Below are positions 40,104 to 49,524 of a stretch of DNA of 64,000 nt, piece by piece (position 1 is the stretch's first letter; each line of letters opens with the position of its first letter). Source of the DNA: Halopseudomonas sp002296055 (GTDB taxonomy: Bacteria; Pseudomonadota; Gammaproteobacteria; Pseudomonadales; Pseudomonadaceae). A model generated the notes under the pieces. The model worked only from the letters and a program-made list of their open reading frames with translations, had not been told where the DNA came from and searched no databases. The stretch lies in assembly GCF_050876985.1 (NCBI RefSeq), contig NZ_JBPAPP010000002.1; one strand, given 5' to 3'. A program made the translations under genes and the position numbers.

Positions 40104-43100
40104 TTAACCGATCCAGGCACGGGCGTTACGGAACATGCGCATCCAGCCGCCGTCTTCGCTCCAGTCATCCGGGTGCCAGGAGTTCTGCACCGCGCGGAAT
40201 ACGCGCTCGGGGTGCGGCATCATGATGGTGACGCGACCGTCGCGGGTGGTCAGGCCGGTAATGCCGCGCGGCGAGCCGTTGGGGTTGGCCGGGTAGCGTT
40301 CGGTCATGCGGCCACGGTTGTCGACGTAGCGCAGGGCAACGGCGTTGGCGGCCTCACAAGCGTCAACAGCGGCGCTGCTGGCAAACTCGGCGTGACCTTC
40401 ACCGTGGGCGATGGCAATCGGCAAACGGCTGCCGACCATGCCGCTGAGGAAGATCGACGGCGATGGCTGCACTTCGACCATGGCGACACGCGCTTCGAAC
40501 TGCTCGGAGCGGTTGCGTACAAAGTGCGGCCAGTGGTCACTGCCCGGAATCAGCTCACGCAGGTTGGAGAGCATCTGGCAGCCGTTGCACACGCCCAGCG
40601 CGAAGGTGTCGGGGCGCGCAAAGAAGGCTGTAAAGGCTTCACGGGCAACCTGGTTGAACAGGATCGATTTGGCCCAGCCCTCGCCTGCGCCCAGTACGTC
40701 GCCGTAGGAGAAGCCGCCGCAGGCGACCAGACCACGGAAGTCTTCCAGCTCAACGCGGCCACTGAGAATGTCGCTCATGTGTACGTCGACCGCGCTGAAG
40801 CCGGCGCGATTGAAGGCGGCGGCCATCTCAACCTGACCATTGACGCCCTGCTCACGCAGAATGGCAACACGTGGGCGCGAGCCCTTGCTGATGGCCGGTG
40901 CGGCAACGTCTTCATTGATATCAAAGCTGAGCAGTGCGTGCAGGCCCGGGTTGGCGTCGTCGGCAATGCCTTCAAACTCCTGATCCGCGCATTCGGCGTT
41001 GTCGCGCAGGCGCTGAATCTGCCAGCTGGTTTCGCTCCAGGCTTGCTGCCAGATGGCGCGGGTGCTTTCCAGCACCGGCTTGCCGTTGAACTCGAAGCGA
41101 ATCGCCTGCTCGCTGGCGGGCTGACCGATCACCGCGCTGCAATCACCCAGGCCAGCGGCAGACAGCTGTGCCAGCACTTCTTCGGTGTCGCTCTGGGCAA
41201 CCTGAATAACCGCCCCCAGCTCTTCGTTGAACAGTACGTCGGCCAGTGTGCTGGCGTCTTGCGCCAGTACGTCGAGGTTAATGTTCAGGCCGCAGCGAGC
41301 AGCAAAGGCCATCTCGGTCAGCGTGGTGAACAGGCCACCGTCGGAGCGGTCGTGATAGGCGAGCAGCAGCTCGTCCTGGTTCAGGCCCTGGATCACGGCG
41401 AAGAAGGCTTTGAGGTCTTCAGCGTCGTCCAGATCCGGCACCTGCTGGCCGATCTTGTTGTAGACCTGCGCCAGTGCAGAACCGCCCAGGCGGTTCTGTC
41501 CACGGCCCAGATCAATCAGGATCAGGTCGGTAGCGCCGTGATCCAGACGCAGCTGCGGGGTCAGGGTCGCGCGCACATCCTGCACCGGCGCAAAACCGGT
41601 AACGATCAGCGACAGCGGCGAGGTAACCGACTTCTCTTTGCCGGACTCGTCCCAGCGGGTCTTCATGGACATGGAGTCCTTGCCGACCGGAATGGTGATG
41701 CCCAGCTCGGGGCACAGCTCCATGCCAACCGCTTTAACGGTGTCGTATAGGCGCGCGTCCTCACCCGGGTGACCGGCAGCGGACATCCAGTTGGCAGACA
41801 ACTTGATGTCCGACAGCTTGTCGATGCGCGCGGCAGCCAGGTTGGTCACGGTTTCTGCCACCGCCATACGACCGGAGGCCGGAGCGTTGAGCAGGGCCAG
41901 CGGCGTGCGCTCACCCATGGCCATGGCTTCACCGGTGTTCACGTCGAAGCTGGTGGCGGTCACGGCGCAGTCGGCAACCGGCACCTGCCATGGGCCAACC
42001 ATCTGGTCCCGGGTGACCATGCCGGTGATGCTGCGGTCGCCAATGGTGATCAGGAACTGCTTGCTGGCTACGGCCGGCAGGCGCAGTACGCGCTCGGCAG
42101 CGTCGCTCAGGTTCAATTCGTTGGCGCTGAAGTCGTCGCCCTGCTCTGCTTCACGCTCGACGCTGCGGTGCATGCGCGGCGGCTTGCCGAGCAGCACCGA
42201 CAGCGGCATGTCGACCGGCTGGTTGTCAAAGTGGGTGTCGTTGAGCACCAGCAGTTGCTCTTCGGTGGCTTCACCCACCACGGCGAAGGGGCAACGCTCG
42301 CGCTGGCAGATGGCTTCGAAACGCTCGAAATCGGCGTTCGGCACGGCCATGACGTAGCGTTCCTGGGATTCGTTGGACCAGATTTCCAGCGGGCTCATGC
42401 CCGGCTCGTCATTCGGTACGTTACGCAGCTCGAAACGACCGCCGCGGCCTCCGTCGTTGACCAGCTCCGGGAAGGCGTTGGACAAACCGCCCGCGCCCAC
42501 GTCGTGGATAAAGGCAATCGGGTTCTTTTCGCCCAGCTGCCAGCAGCGGTCGATAACTTCCTGACAGCGGCGCTCCATTTCCGGGTTTTCGCGCTGCACG
42601 GAAGCAAAATCCAGATCCTCGGCGCTGGCACCGGTGGCCATGGAAGACGCCGCGCCACCGCCCAGACCGATCAGCATGGCCGGGCCACCCAGCACGATCA
42701 GCTTGGCGCCAACCGGGATGTCGGACTTCTCGACGTGGGTTGCACGAATGTTGCCCATGCCACCGGCGATCATGATCGGCTTGTGGTAACCACGGGTTTC
42801 CGGGCCACGGGGCGAGTCGATGGTGGTCTCGAAGGTACGGAAGTAACCGTTCAGGTTCGGGCGACCGAACTCGTTGTTGAACGCGGCGCCGCCGAGCGGG
42901 CCTTCGATCATGATCTGCAGCGGGGTAACAATGCGCGACGGCTTGCCGTTGTCTTCTTCCCACGGCTGGACGAAGCCCGGAATACGCAGGTTAGAGACGG
43001 TGAAACCGGTCAGACCGGCCTTCGGCTTGCCGCCGATACCGGTGGCGCCTTCGTCACGGATCTCACCACCGGAACCGGTGGACGCGCCCGGGAACGGGGC

Positions 43101-44000
43101 AATCGCGGTCGGGTGGTTATGGGTTTCCACCTTCATCAGGATGTGCACCGGCTCTTCATGGGCGCGGTACTCGTTGCTGCCCGGTACCGGGAAGAAGCGG
43201 CCTGCGGTGAAGCCTTCGATCACAGCGGCGTTGTCTTTATAGGCCGACAACACGCCATCGCTGTGCATCTGGTAGGTGTTCTTGATCATGCCGAACAGGC
43301 TCTTGTCCTGCGCCTGACCGTCGATGTCCCAGCTGGCATTGAAGATCTTGTGGCGGCAATGCTCGGAGTTGGCCTGAGCGAACATCATCAGTTCAACGTC
43401 GCTCGGGTTGCGGCCAAGGCCGGTGAAGCTTTCGACCAGATAGTCGATCTCGTCTTCAGCCAGCGCCAGGCCCAGGCTGCTGTTGGCTTCAACCAGCGCC
43501 TCACGGCCACCGGCCAGGATGTCGACACGCTGGAACGGCTTGGGCTCGGTATGCGCGAACAGCGCTGCTGCCGCATCCAGATCATCCAGCGCCAGCTCGG
43601 TCATGCGGTCATGCAGCTCGGCTTTCAGCGTCGCGCGGTCATCCGCCGACAGTTTGCCGCTGACGTAGTACGCGATACCGCGCTCCAGACGCAGCACCTG
43701 GCTCAGGCCACAGTTGCGCGCGATGTCAGTCGCCTTGCTGGACCAGGGAGAGATGGTGCCAAAGCGCGGCACAACCAGCACCAATTCGCCAGCAGGCTCT
43801 TCTACCGGTACGGACGGGCCGTAGCGCAGCAGGCGATCAAGCACCTGCGCGGATTGCTCGTCCAGCTCGCTGCTCAGCTCGGCGAAATGCATGAACTCGG
43901 CGTACACCCCGGTCACTGCGGCAAGGCGGCTTTGCAGCTTGGCGAGCAACTTGGTACGACGAAAATCGGAAAGGGCTGGGGCTCCACGCAGGATATGCAT
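40104..44000 (-). CDS. purL: Phosphoribosylformylglycinamidine synthase PurL (large type)
   Basis: 1298 residues, the normal length of the single-chain gammaproteobacterial enzyme. The N-terminal domain is followed by the ATP-binding FGAM synthetase core (EDEIDYLVESFTGLGRNPSDVELM, ETHNHPTAIAPFPGASTGSGGEIRDEG). A C-terminal glutaminase domain carries the catalytic cysteine in GVCNGCQML and a VAIL-type strand RVAILREQGVNG. It converts FGAR, glutamine and ATP to FGAM in purine synthesis. Single gene with its own terminator, divergent from mltF. Confidence 0.98.
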   Translation of the reverse strand: MHILRGAPALSDFRRTKLLAKLQSRLAAVTGVYAEFMHFAELSSELDEQSAQVLDRLLRYGPSVPVEEPAGELVLVVPRFGTISPWSSKATDIARNCGLSQVLRLERGIAYYVSGKLSADDRATLKAELHDRMTELALDDLDAAAALFAHTEPKPFQRVDILAGGREALVEANSSLGLALAEDEIDYLVESFTGLGRNPSDVELMMFAQANSEHCRHKIFNASWDIDGQAQDKSLFGMIKNTYQMHSDGVLSAYKDNAAVIEGFTAGRFFPVPGSNEYRAHEEPVHILMKVETHNHPTAIAPFPGASTGSGGEIRDEGATGIGGKPKAGLTGFTVSNLRIPGFVQPWEEDNGKPSRIVTPLQIMIEGPLGGAAFNNEFGRPNLNGYFRTFETTIDSPRGPETRGYHKPIMIAGGMGNIRATHVEKSDIPVGAKLIVLGGPAMLIGLGGGAASSMATGASAEDLDFASVQRENPEMERRCQEVIDRCWQLGEKNPIAFIHDVGAGGLSNAFPELVNDGGRGGRFELRNVPNDEPGMSPLEIWSNESQERYVMAVPNADFERFEAICQRERCPFAVVGEATEEQLLVLNDTHFDNQPVDMPLSVLLGKPPRMHRSVEREAEQGDDFSANELNLSDAAERVLRLPAVASKQFLITIGDRSITGMVTRDQMVGPWQVPVADCAVTATSFDVNTGEAMAMGERTPLALLNAPASGRMAVAETVTNLAAARIDKLSDIKLSANWMSAAGHPGEDARLYDTVKAVGMELCPELGITIPVGKDSMSMKTRWDESGKEKSVTSPLSLIVTGFAPVQDVRATLTPQLRLDHGATDLILIDLGRGQNRLGGSALAQVYNKIGQQVPDLDDAEDLKAFFAVIQGLNQDELLLAYHDRSDGGLFTTLTEMAFAARCGLNINLDVLAQDASTLADVLFNEELGAVIQVAQSDTEEVLAQLSAAGLGDCSAVIGQPASEQAIRFEFNGKPVLESTRAIWQQAWSETSWQIQRLRDNAECADQEFEGIADDANPGLHALLSFDINEDVAAPAISKGSRPRVAILREQGVNGQVEMAAAFNRAGFSAVDVHMSDILSGRVELEDFRGLVACGGFSYGDVLGAGEGWAKSILFNQVAREAFTAFFARPDTFALGVCNGCQMLSNLRELIPGSDHWPHFVRNRSEQFEARVAMVEVQPSPSIFLSGMVGSRLPIAIAHGEGHAEFASSAAVDACEAANAVALRYVDNRGRMTERYPANPNGSPRGITGLTTRDGRVTIMMPHPERVFRAVQNSWHPDDWSEDGGWMRMFRNARAWIG

Positions 44001-44144
44001 GTCGGTATCGGCCTCGGGATGCGAACAGTGGGAAAAAGAAGGCGCATAGGATACCCCAAGCGGGGCGCCGGAGCCATGCCGCGCTGGCCAGCGGCAGCCC
44101 TGCTGTGATTACGCCAGCGGCTATTGCCGCAGCGCGCTTTTGCC

Positions 44145-44157
44145 TATACTGGCGCCA
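44145..44157 (+). promoter_or_regulatory. -10-like hexamer immediately upstream of mltF ATG
   Basis: TATACT at 44145-44150, with the mltF ATG starting at 44157. If it is used, transcription would begin at or beside the start codon. A TTGCCG at 44124-44129 gives only a 15-base spacer, so the promoter is tentative. Confidence 0.35.
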
Positions 44158-45599
44158 TGCATCGACCAGCCCTTCGCCTTCCCCGTTTCAAGGCTCTGGC
44201 CACCGCCCTGTGCGCCGTGTTGCTGACAGCCTGTGAGCAAAGCACCCAACTGGAACAGATTCAGGAGGACGGCACCCTGCGCGTGATCACCCGCAACACG
44301 CCGACCACCTTCTATCAGGACCGCAATGGCGATACCGGGCTGGAATATGAACTGGCCAAGCGCTTTGCCGACAGCCTGGGCGTGGGCCTGGACATGCAGG
44401 CCGCCGACACCCTCGACAGTCTCTATCAGCAGTTGGGCGAAGCCGATGGCCCACAGGTGGCGGCAGCCGGCTTGACCGTCAACCCGGCGCGCAGCGAGCA
44501 GATTCGCTTCGCCGCGCCCTATCTCGATGTAATACCGCAGGTGGTCTATCGGCGCGGCAGCCGCAAACCCCGCAGCATTGAAGACCTCTACGACCAGCGC
44601 CTGATGGTACTCAAGGGCAGCACCTTGGCTGACGAACTGCGCACCCTGCAGCAAAGCCACCCGGAGCTGACCTTTGAGGAGTCGGACAGCGTTGAGGTGG
44701 TTGACCTGCTGCGCCTGGTCAACGACGGCGAGATCGACAGCGCGGTGGTGTATTCCAACGAGCTGGTGGTCAACCAAGCGTTTTACCCGGCCGTGAGCGT
44801 TGCCTTTGACCTGGGCGACGGCCAGCCGATGGCCTGGGCGCTGCGCCAGTACGCCGACAGCACGCTGCTGGATGCGGTGAATGGCTTCTTCTCGCGCATC
44901 AAGGCCGACGGCACGCTGGATCAGTTGATCGAACGCTTCTACGGCCACTCCGATGTACTGGATTACGTGGGCGCCCGCGCCTTCGCCACTCACATGCAGA
45001 ATCGCCTGCCACGCTTTGAAACCTTTTTGCGTCAGGCGGGTGATCAGAACGCACTGGACTGGCGCCTGCTGGCCGCCATGAGTTATCAGGAGTCGCTCTG
45101 GGACCCGAACGCACGCTCAGCCACCGGCGTGCGCGGGCTGATGATGCTGACCCTGCCAACCGCCAAGTTCGTAGGCGTGACCAACCGCGTTGACCCGCAG
45201 CAGAGTATTAACGGCGGCGCGCGCTATCTGATCTGGGTGCGCGACCAGATCCCGACCGACATCCCCGAGCCCGACCGTACCTGGTTTGCGCTGGCAGCCT
45301 ACAACGTTGGCCTGGGCCACCTGGACGACGCCCGCAAGCTGACCGCCGACGGCGGCCGCGACCCCAACCGCTGGGTCGACGTAAAGGATTTTCTGCCGCT
45401 ACTGCAGAAGAAGGAGTGGTACAGCAAGACACGCTACGGCTACGCCCGCGGCTCGGAGCCGGTGCACTACGTGCAGAACATCCGTCGCTACTACGACATC
45501 CTGCAGTGGGTCACCCAACCCCAATCCGAATCCCGCCAGCAACCGGCCGAGCAGTACCACGCGCCGGGGATTCTGGAGCAGTTGCCGGATGGGGTTTAG
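44157..45599 (+). CDS. mltF: Membrane-bound lytic transglycosylase F
   Basis: 480 residues from the ATG at 44157. The lipobox LLTAC anchors the protein to a membrane. An N-terminal periplasmic-binding-like regulatory domain (about 30-270; NGDTGLEYELAKRFADSLGV) is followed by a transglycosylase SLT domain (about 290-430) with catalytic Glu in MSYQESLWDPNARSATGVRG and AAYNVGLGHLDDA. It cleaves peptidoglycan to 1,6-anhydromuramyl products at the outer membrane. The purL-mltF divergent arrangement is known in Pseudomonas. A perfect hairpin overlaps the stop codon. Confidence 0.95.
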   Translation: MHRPALRLPRFKALATALCAVLLTACEQSTQLEQIQEDGTLRVITRNTPTTFYQDRNGDTGLEYELAKRFADSLGVGLDMQAADTLDSLYQQLGEADGPQVAAAGLTVNPARSEQIRFAAPYLDVIPQVVYRRGSRKPRSIEDLYDQRLMVLKGSTLADELRTLQQSHPELTFEESDSVEVVDLLRLVNDGEIDSAVVYSNELVVNQAFYPAVSVAFDLGDGQPMAWALRQYADSTLLDAVNGFFSRIKADGTLDQLIERFYGHSDVLDYVGARAFATHMQNRLPRFETFLRQAGDQNALDWRLLAAMSYQESLWDPNARSATGVRGLMMLTLPTAKFVGVTNRVDPQQSINGGARYLIWVRDQIPTDIPEPDRTWFALAAYNVGLGHLDDARKLTADGGRDPNRWVDVKDFLPLLQKKEWYSKTRYGYARGSEPVHYVQNIRRYYDILQWVTQPQSESRQQPAEQYHAPGILEQLPDGV

Positions 45600-45623
45600 C
45601 GCAGCGCATCGCGCTGCGCTAAA
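45595..45623 (+). terminator. Hairpin over the mltF stop codon
   Basis: Perfect 13-base inverted repeat, TTTAGCGCAGCGC (45595-45607) and its complement (45611-45623), with a 3-base loop. The left arm contains the mltF TAG. There is no downstream U run. Confidence 0.5.
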
Positions 45624-45625
45624 CC

Positions 45626-45656
45626 GCTGCAAGCTATAAGCCGCAAGCCGCAAGCT
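45626..45656. repeat. AGCTTGC-type repeat, left copy
   Basis: Degenerate GCAAGC array (GCTGCAAGCTATAAGCCGCA...). It is inverted relative to the copy at 45775-45805, and about 118 bases lie between them. Same family as at 11208-11281 and 52663-52755. Confidence 0.7.
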
Positions 45657-45741
45657 AAAACCAAAAGCAAAACCGCGCCCCAGCGAGCAGAGCCTTCTGG
45701 GCTTTATTTCGGAGACTTGAACTACCTCTCCGAGCCAATAA

Positions 45742-45774
45742 AAAACCCGCGCGATTCCACACCGCACGGGTTTT
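45742..45774 (-). terminator. Terminator between mltF and tadA
   Basis: AAAACCCG (45742-45749) and CGGGTTTT (45767-45774) form the stem base, with partial pairing inside. It is flanked by A and T runs, so it could act in both directions, chiefly for tadA. The inverted AGCTTGC repeats enclose it. Confidence 0.65.
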
Positions 45775-45805
45775 GCTTGCAGCTTGCAGCTTGTGGCTTG
45801 CCGCT
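45775..45805. repeat. AGCTTGC-type repeat, right copy
   Basis: GCTTGCAGCTTGCAGCTTGT... array, complementary in orientation to 45626-45656, ending just before the tadA stop. Confidence 0.7.
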
Positions 45806-45809
45806 ACAC

Positions 45810-46262
45810 TCAACGCCTCTCCCTAAAAAACCCCGACAACAACGCCCCACACTCCTCAGCCAATACCCCGCCCTCCACCTGCACCCGGTGATTCATCCAG
45901 GGCTGGTCCAGGACCTGGCTGCGGCTGGCGACGGCGCCGGAGCGGGGTTCGCTGGCGCCGTAGACCAGGCGCCCGATGCGGCTGTGGATCAGCAGGCCGG
46001 AGCACATGGTGCAGGGTTCAAGGGTAACGTACAGGGTGGTGCCGGGCAGGCGGTAGTTCTGCTGGGCCGTTGCGGCCTGGCGAATGGCGACCATTTCAGC
46101 ATGGGCGCTGGGGTCGAGGCTGGTGATCGGCTGATTGAACCCTTCGCCAATCACCTTGCCATCTTGCACCAGCACGGCGCCCACCGGGACTTCGCCCCGC
46201 TCGGCCGCCAGCCGCGCCTGCGCCAGCGCCAGCCGCATGAAGTCGATGTCAGCTGGCGTCAT
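45810..46262 (-). CDS. tadA: tRNA-specific adenosine deaminase TadA
   Basis: 150 residues. The cytidine-deaminase-type zinc site is H54-A-E56 with C84 and C87 (SAHAEM, EPCTMCSG). EVPVGAVLV and GEGFNQPI are family-typical. It converts A34 to inosine in tRNA-Arg(ACG). It starts 28 bases downstream of the cysNC stop on the same strand; whether it shares that transcript is not clear. Confidence 0.96.
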   Translation of the reverse strand: MTPADIDFMRLALAQARLAAERGEVPVGAVLVQDGKVIGEGFNQPITSLDPSAHAEMVAIRQAATAQQNYRLPGTTLYVTLEPCTMCSGLLIHSRIGRLVYGASEPRSGAVASRSQVLDQPWMNHRVQVEGGVLAEECGALLSGFFRERR

Positions 46263-46290
46263 GGCGTGTCCTTCTCAACAGGCAGGCAGA

Positions 46291-48198
46291 TCAGATCAGC
46301 TTGCGCTCGCGCAGCAGACCAACCACTTTCTCGACGCAGCCTTCCAGATCCAGCTCAGCCGTGTTGAGCACCAGATCAGCATCGCTCGGCGCTTCATACG
46401 GGAACGAGATGCCCGGAATGGTGCCTTCGACATTGGCGGCGTAGATACCAGAGGGGTCACGCTGCTGACAGACATCCAGCGGCGTATCCAGGTGCACCAG
46501 CAGGCAGCGGTTGCCGAGGATATGACGCGCAGTCGCGCGGCTTTCTTCGGTCGGTGCGACAAAGGCACCAATAGCAATCAGACCCGCTTCGTTCATCTGG
46601 CGAGCGATGCGCGCGCCCTTGTGCAGGTTCTCGGCACGGCCGGCGGCATCCATGGCCAAGCCTTTGCTCAGATCCTGACGCATGACCTTGCCATCCAGCA
46701 CGTAGCAGGCACGGCCACCGTCGAACAGCTTGCGCTCCAGAGCGTAGGCGATGCTGCTCTTGCCAGAGCCGGACAGACCGGTGAACAGCAGGGTCACGGG
46801 CTCCTGACCAAAGCGCTCGGCGCGCTCCTGCGGCGTGACGTGAGCAAAACGCCCATGCTGGCTGCCGCTGCTGTTCTGGTTGCCCTGGGCCTTGGCGACG
46901 ATCATGCCTGCGCCTACGGTGCCGTTGGTCATGCGGTCGATGACGATAAAGGCGCCGGAGGTGTGGTTGCTCTGATAGTCATCAAAGGCAATCGGACGCT
47001 CCAGGGCGACCTGCACGCGACCGATTTCGTTCAGCGCCAGCTCGGCAGCAGGCTGCTGCTCCAGCGTGTTGACGTCGATACGGTGCTGAATACGGGTAAA
47101 GGATGCCGGGCTGTAGCTGGTGGCACGCTTGATGTCGTATTTGCGGCCAGGCTGCATGGGCTGCTCGGCCATCCACACCAGGGTTGCCTCAAACTGATCG
47201 CCGATCAGCGGCAGGTTGTCAGCGTGGCACAGCATGTCGCCACGGGAGATATCGATCTCGTCTTCCAGCGTCAGGGTAACCGCCTGACCTGGGCCTGCCT
47301 CTTCCAGCTCGCCATCAAAGGTAACGATGGATTTGACGCGGCTGCCCTTGCCCGACGGCAGCACGGTCAGCTCGTCGCCCTTGCGTACCACGCCAGAGGC
47401 GATGGTGCCGGCAAAGCCGCGGAAGTTCAGGTTGGGGCGCGTAACCAGCTGCACCGGGAAGCGCAGATCGGTGGTATTGCGGTCGCTGGCGATCTCGACG
47501 GTCTCGAGGATCTCCATCAGCGAGGGGCCGGTGTACCAGGGGCTGCTCTCGCTGTGGTTGACCACGTTGTCGCCTTTCAGCGCCGACATGGGCACAAACT
47601 GCACCTTCTCGCCGTCCAGCAGATCCAGGCCCTTGGCAAACTGCAGGTAGTCCTCGCGGATCTGGTTAAAGACGCTCTGATCAAAGTCCATCAGGTCCAT
47701 CTTGTTGACCGCAACCACGATGTGCTTGATGCCCAGCAAGGATGCAATAAAGCTGTGGCGCTTGGTCTGGGTCTGCACGCCGTAGCGGGCGTCAATCAGG
47801 ATGATCGCCAGGTCACAGGTGGACGCGCCGGTCGCCATGTTGCGGGTGTACTGCTCATGGCCGGGGGTGTCGGCGATGATGAACTTGCGCTTGGCGGTGG
47901 AGAAGTAGCGATAGGCCACGTCAATAGTGATGCCCTGCTCACGCTCAGCCTGCAGACCATCCACCAGCAGCGCCAGATCCACCTCTTCACCGGTGGTACC
48001 GGACTTCTTGGAGTCACGGGTGATGGCTTCCATGTGATCTTCGTAGATCATCTTGGAGTCGTGCAGCAAACGCCCGATCAAGGTGCTCTTGCCGTCATCG
48101 ACGTTACCGCAGGTCAGAAAGCGCAGCAGTTCCTTGCGTTCGTGCTGGGCCAGGTAAGCCAGGATGTCCTGGCTGATCAGATCGGATTGGTGAGACAT
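46291..48198 (-). CDS. cysNC: Bifunctional sulfate adenylyltransferase subunit 1 / APS kinase CysNC
   Basis: 635 residues. The N-terminal half is an EF-Tu-like GTPase (GNVDDGKSTLIGRLLHDSK, DTPGHEQYTRNMATGAS, NKMDLMDF) that activates CysD. The C-terminal about 170 residues are APS kinase with P-loop FTGLSGSGKSSIAYALE, followed by HKGARIARQMN. It makes APS and then PAPS from sulfate in assimilation. The fusion is normal in Pseudomonas. Upstream of it on the same strand lies cysD, 130 bases apart. Confidence 0.96.
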   Translation of the reverse strand: MSHQSDLISQDILAYLAQHERKELLRFLTCGNVDDGKSTLIGRLLHDSKMIYEDHMEAITRDSKKSGTTGEEVDLALLVDGLQAEREQGITIDVAYRYFSTAKRKFIIADTPGHEQYTRNMATGASTCDLAIILIDARYGVQTQTKRHSFIASLLGIKHIVVAVNKMDLMDFDQSVFNQIREDYLQFAKGLDLLDGEKVQFVPMSALKGDNVVNHSESSPWYTGPSLMEILETVEIASDRNTTDLRFPVQLVTRPNLNFRGFAGTIASGVVRKGDELTVLPSGKGSRVKSIVTFDGELEEAGPGQAVTLTLEDEIDISRGDMLCHADNLPLIGDQFEATLVWMAEQPMQPGRKYDIKRATSYSPASFTRIQHRIDVNTLEQQPAAELALNEIGRVQVALERPIAFDDYQSNHTSGAFIVIDRMTNGTVGAGMIVAKAQGNQNSSGSQHGRFAHVTPQERAERFGQEPVTLLFTGLSGSGKSSIAYALERKLFDGGRACYVLDGKVMRQDLSKGLAMDAAGRAENLHKGARIARQMNEAGLIAIGAFVAPTEESRATARHILGNRCLLVHLDTPLDVCQQRDPSGIYAANVEGTIPGISFPYEAPSDADLVLNTAELDLEGCVEKVVGLLRERKLI

Positions 48199-48328
48199 CG
48201 TTGTGTTCTCGACTCTTTGCTACTGGCCGCCGCGCTGTGCTGCCGACCAGTGTATGTTCCAGGCTGTTCCGCGCGCTGCGCGGATCATAATGGTCTGTTT
48301 CGCCTGACGGCCCTTGTGGGCCGCCCGG

Positions 48329-49231
48329 TCAGAAATAGCCCTGACGTTTTTTCTCTTCCATCGAGCCAGCGGAGTCATGGTCAATGACGCGACCCTGGCG
48401 CTCGGAGGTGCGGGTGAGCAGCATTTCCTGGATGATTTCCGGCAGGGTGGCGGCGCTGGATTCGACGGCGCCGGTCAGCGGGTAGCAGCCCAGGGTACGG
48501 AAGCGCACCATCTTCATTTCTGGCGTCTTGCCGTCCAGCGGCATGCGGTCGTCGTCGACCATGATCTGCGAGCCGTTGTACTCGACTACCGGACGCTCAG
48601 CGGCGAAGTACAGCGGCACAATCGGGATGCTTTCCAGATAGATGTATTGCCAGATGTCCAGCTCGGTCCAGTTGGACAGCGGGAAGACGCGGATGCTTTC
48701 GCCCTTGTGCACCTTGCCGTTGTAGATGTTCCACAGCTCCGGGCGCTGATTTTTCGGGTCCCAGCGGTGGTGCTTGTCGCGGAAGGAGTAAACACGCTCT
48801 TTAGCGCGGGACTTCTCTTCGTCACGACGGGCGCCGCCAAAGGCTGCATCAAAGCCGTACTTGTCCAGTGCCTGTTTCAGGCCCTGGGTTTTCATGATGT
48901 CGGTGTGCACCGCGCTCCCGTGAGTGAAGGGATTAACGCCCTGCGCCACGCCTTCCGGGTTCTTGTGCACCAGCAGGTCAAGATCCATCTCCTTGACCAT
49001 CTTTTCGCGAAATTCGTACATCGCCTGAAACTTCCAGCCGGTGTCCACGTGCAGTACCGGAAACGGCAGGCGGCCCGGATAGAACGCCTTACGCGCCAGG
49101 TGCAGCATCACTGCGGAGTCTTTACCGATCGAATAGAGCATGACCGGGTTCTGGAACTCGGCCGCCACTTCACGAATGATGTGAATGCTTTCGGCTTCCA
49201 GTTGTTTCAGGTGAGTCAGTTTTTCCAGCAT
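48329..49231 (-). CDS. cysD: Sulfate adenylyltransferase subunit 2 CysD
   Basis: 300 residues. The PP-loop type ATP-binding motif is LYSIGKDSAVMLHLARKAFYPG-like (YSIGKDSAVMLH), and FPVLHVDTGWKFQ and RDEEKSRAKERVYSFRD are typical of CysD. With CysN it forms ATP sulfurylase. It heads the cysD-cysNC unit. The 293-base gap upstream should carry its promoter, including any CysB site. Confidence 0.96.
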   Translation of the reverse strand: MLEKLTHLKQLEAESIHIIREVAAEFQNPVMLYSIGKDSAVMLHLARKAFYPGRLPFPVLHVDTGWKFQAMYEFREKMVKEMDLDLLVHKNPEGVAQGVNPFTHGSAVHTDIMKTQGLKQALDKYGFDAAFGGARRDEEKSRAKERVYSFRDKHHRWDPKNQRPELWNIYNGKVHKGESIRVFPLSNWTELDIWQYIYLESIPIVPLYFAAERPVVEYNGSQIMVDDDRMPLDGKTPEMKMVRFRTLGCYPLTGAVESSAATLPEIIQEMLLTRTSERQGRVIDHDSAGSMEEKKRQGYF

Positions 49232-49524
49232 GGTGTACTCGCGTTGAATGGGTAACGGCCCTGCGGCCCAATTCGACTGCCGCGCATTGTATCAAAGGCG
49301 ATTTTTTATAATAAGCAGCCGATCAAGAACCATCGGCTATAAGCATATGAAAAACTGAAAGCGTAACCGGCGTGGGTACCGCAGTCAGGCCGTCAAGCGC
49401 TTTCCGCACTCCCGCCTACCTCGCCCCTCTATATGCCAAGCCCCGCGTCGCGCAACCGCACAGTTTTTTGCTTGAAGCTCGCGGCTTGAAGCTCGTGGCT
49501 CAGCGCTACGCGCTGTGCGCTGCG
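49232..49524. other. Intergenic gap upstream of cysD
   Basis: No gene seen in this 293-base stretch. It must hold the cysD promoter. On the minus strand AT-rich hexamers occur near 49290-49315, but no convincing -35/-10 pair stands out. It also holds a single AGCTTGC-type repeat arm at 49470-49500. Confidence 0.6.
49470..49500. repeat. AGCTTGC-type repeat, single arm
   Basis: GCTTGAAGCTCGCGGCTTGA... array of the same family as the paired copies elsewhere in the window. No partner arm is visible nearby. Confidence 0.55.

Noticed and set aside
40089..44108. Two long plus-strand frames (553 and 779 residues) opposite purL
   Set aside because: Shadows of the large purL gene in a GC-rich genome; purL is unambiguous by motif and length.
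46135..48387. 750-residue plus-strand frame opposite cysNC
   Set aside because: Shadow of cysNC; no domain signature in the translated frame, while cysNC carries all GTPase and APS kinase motifs.
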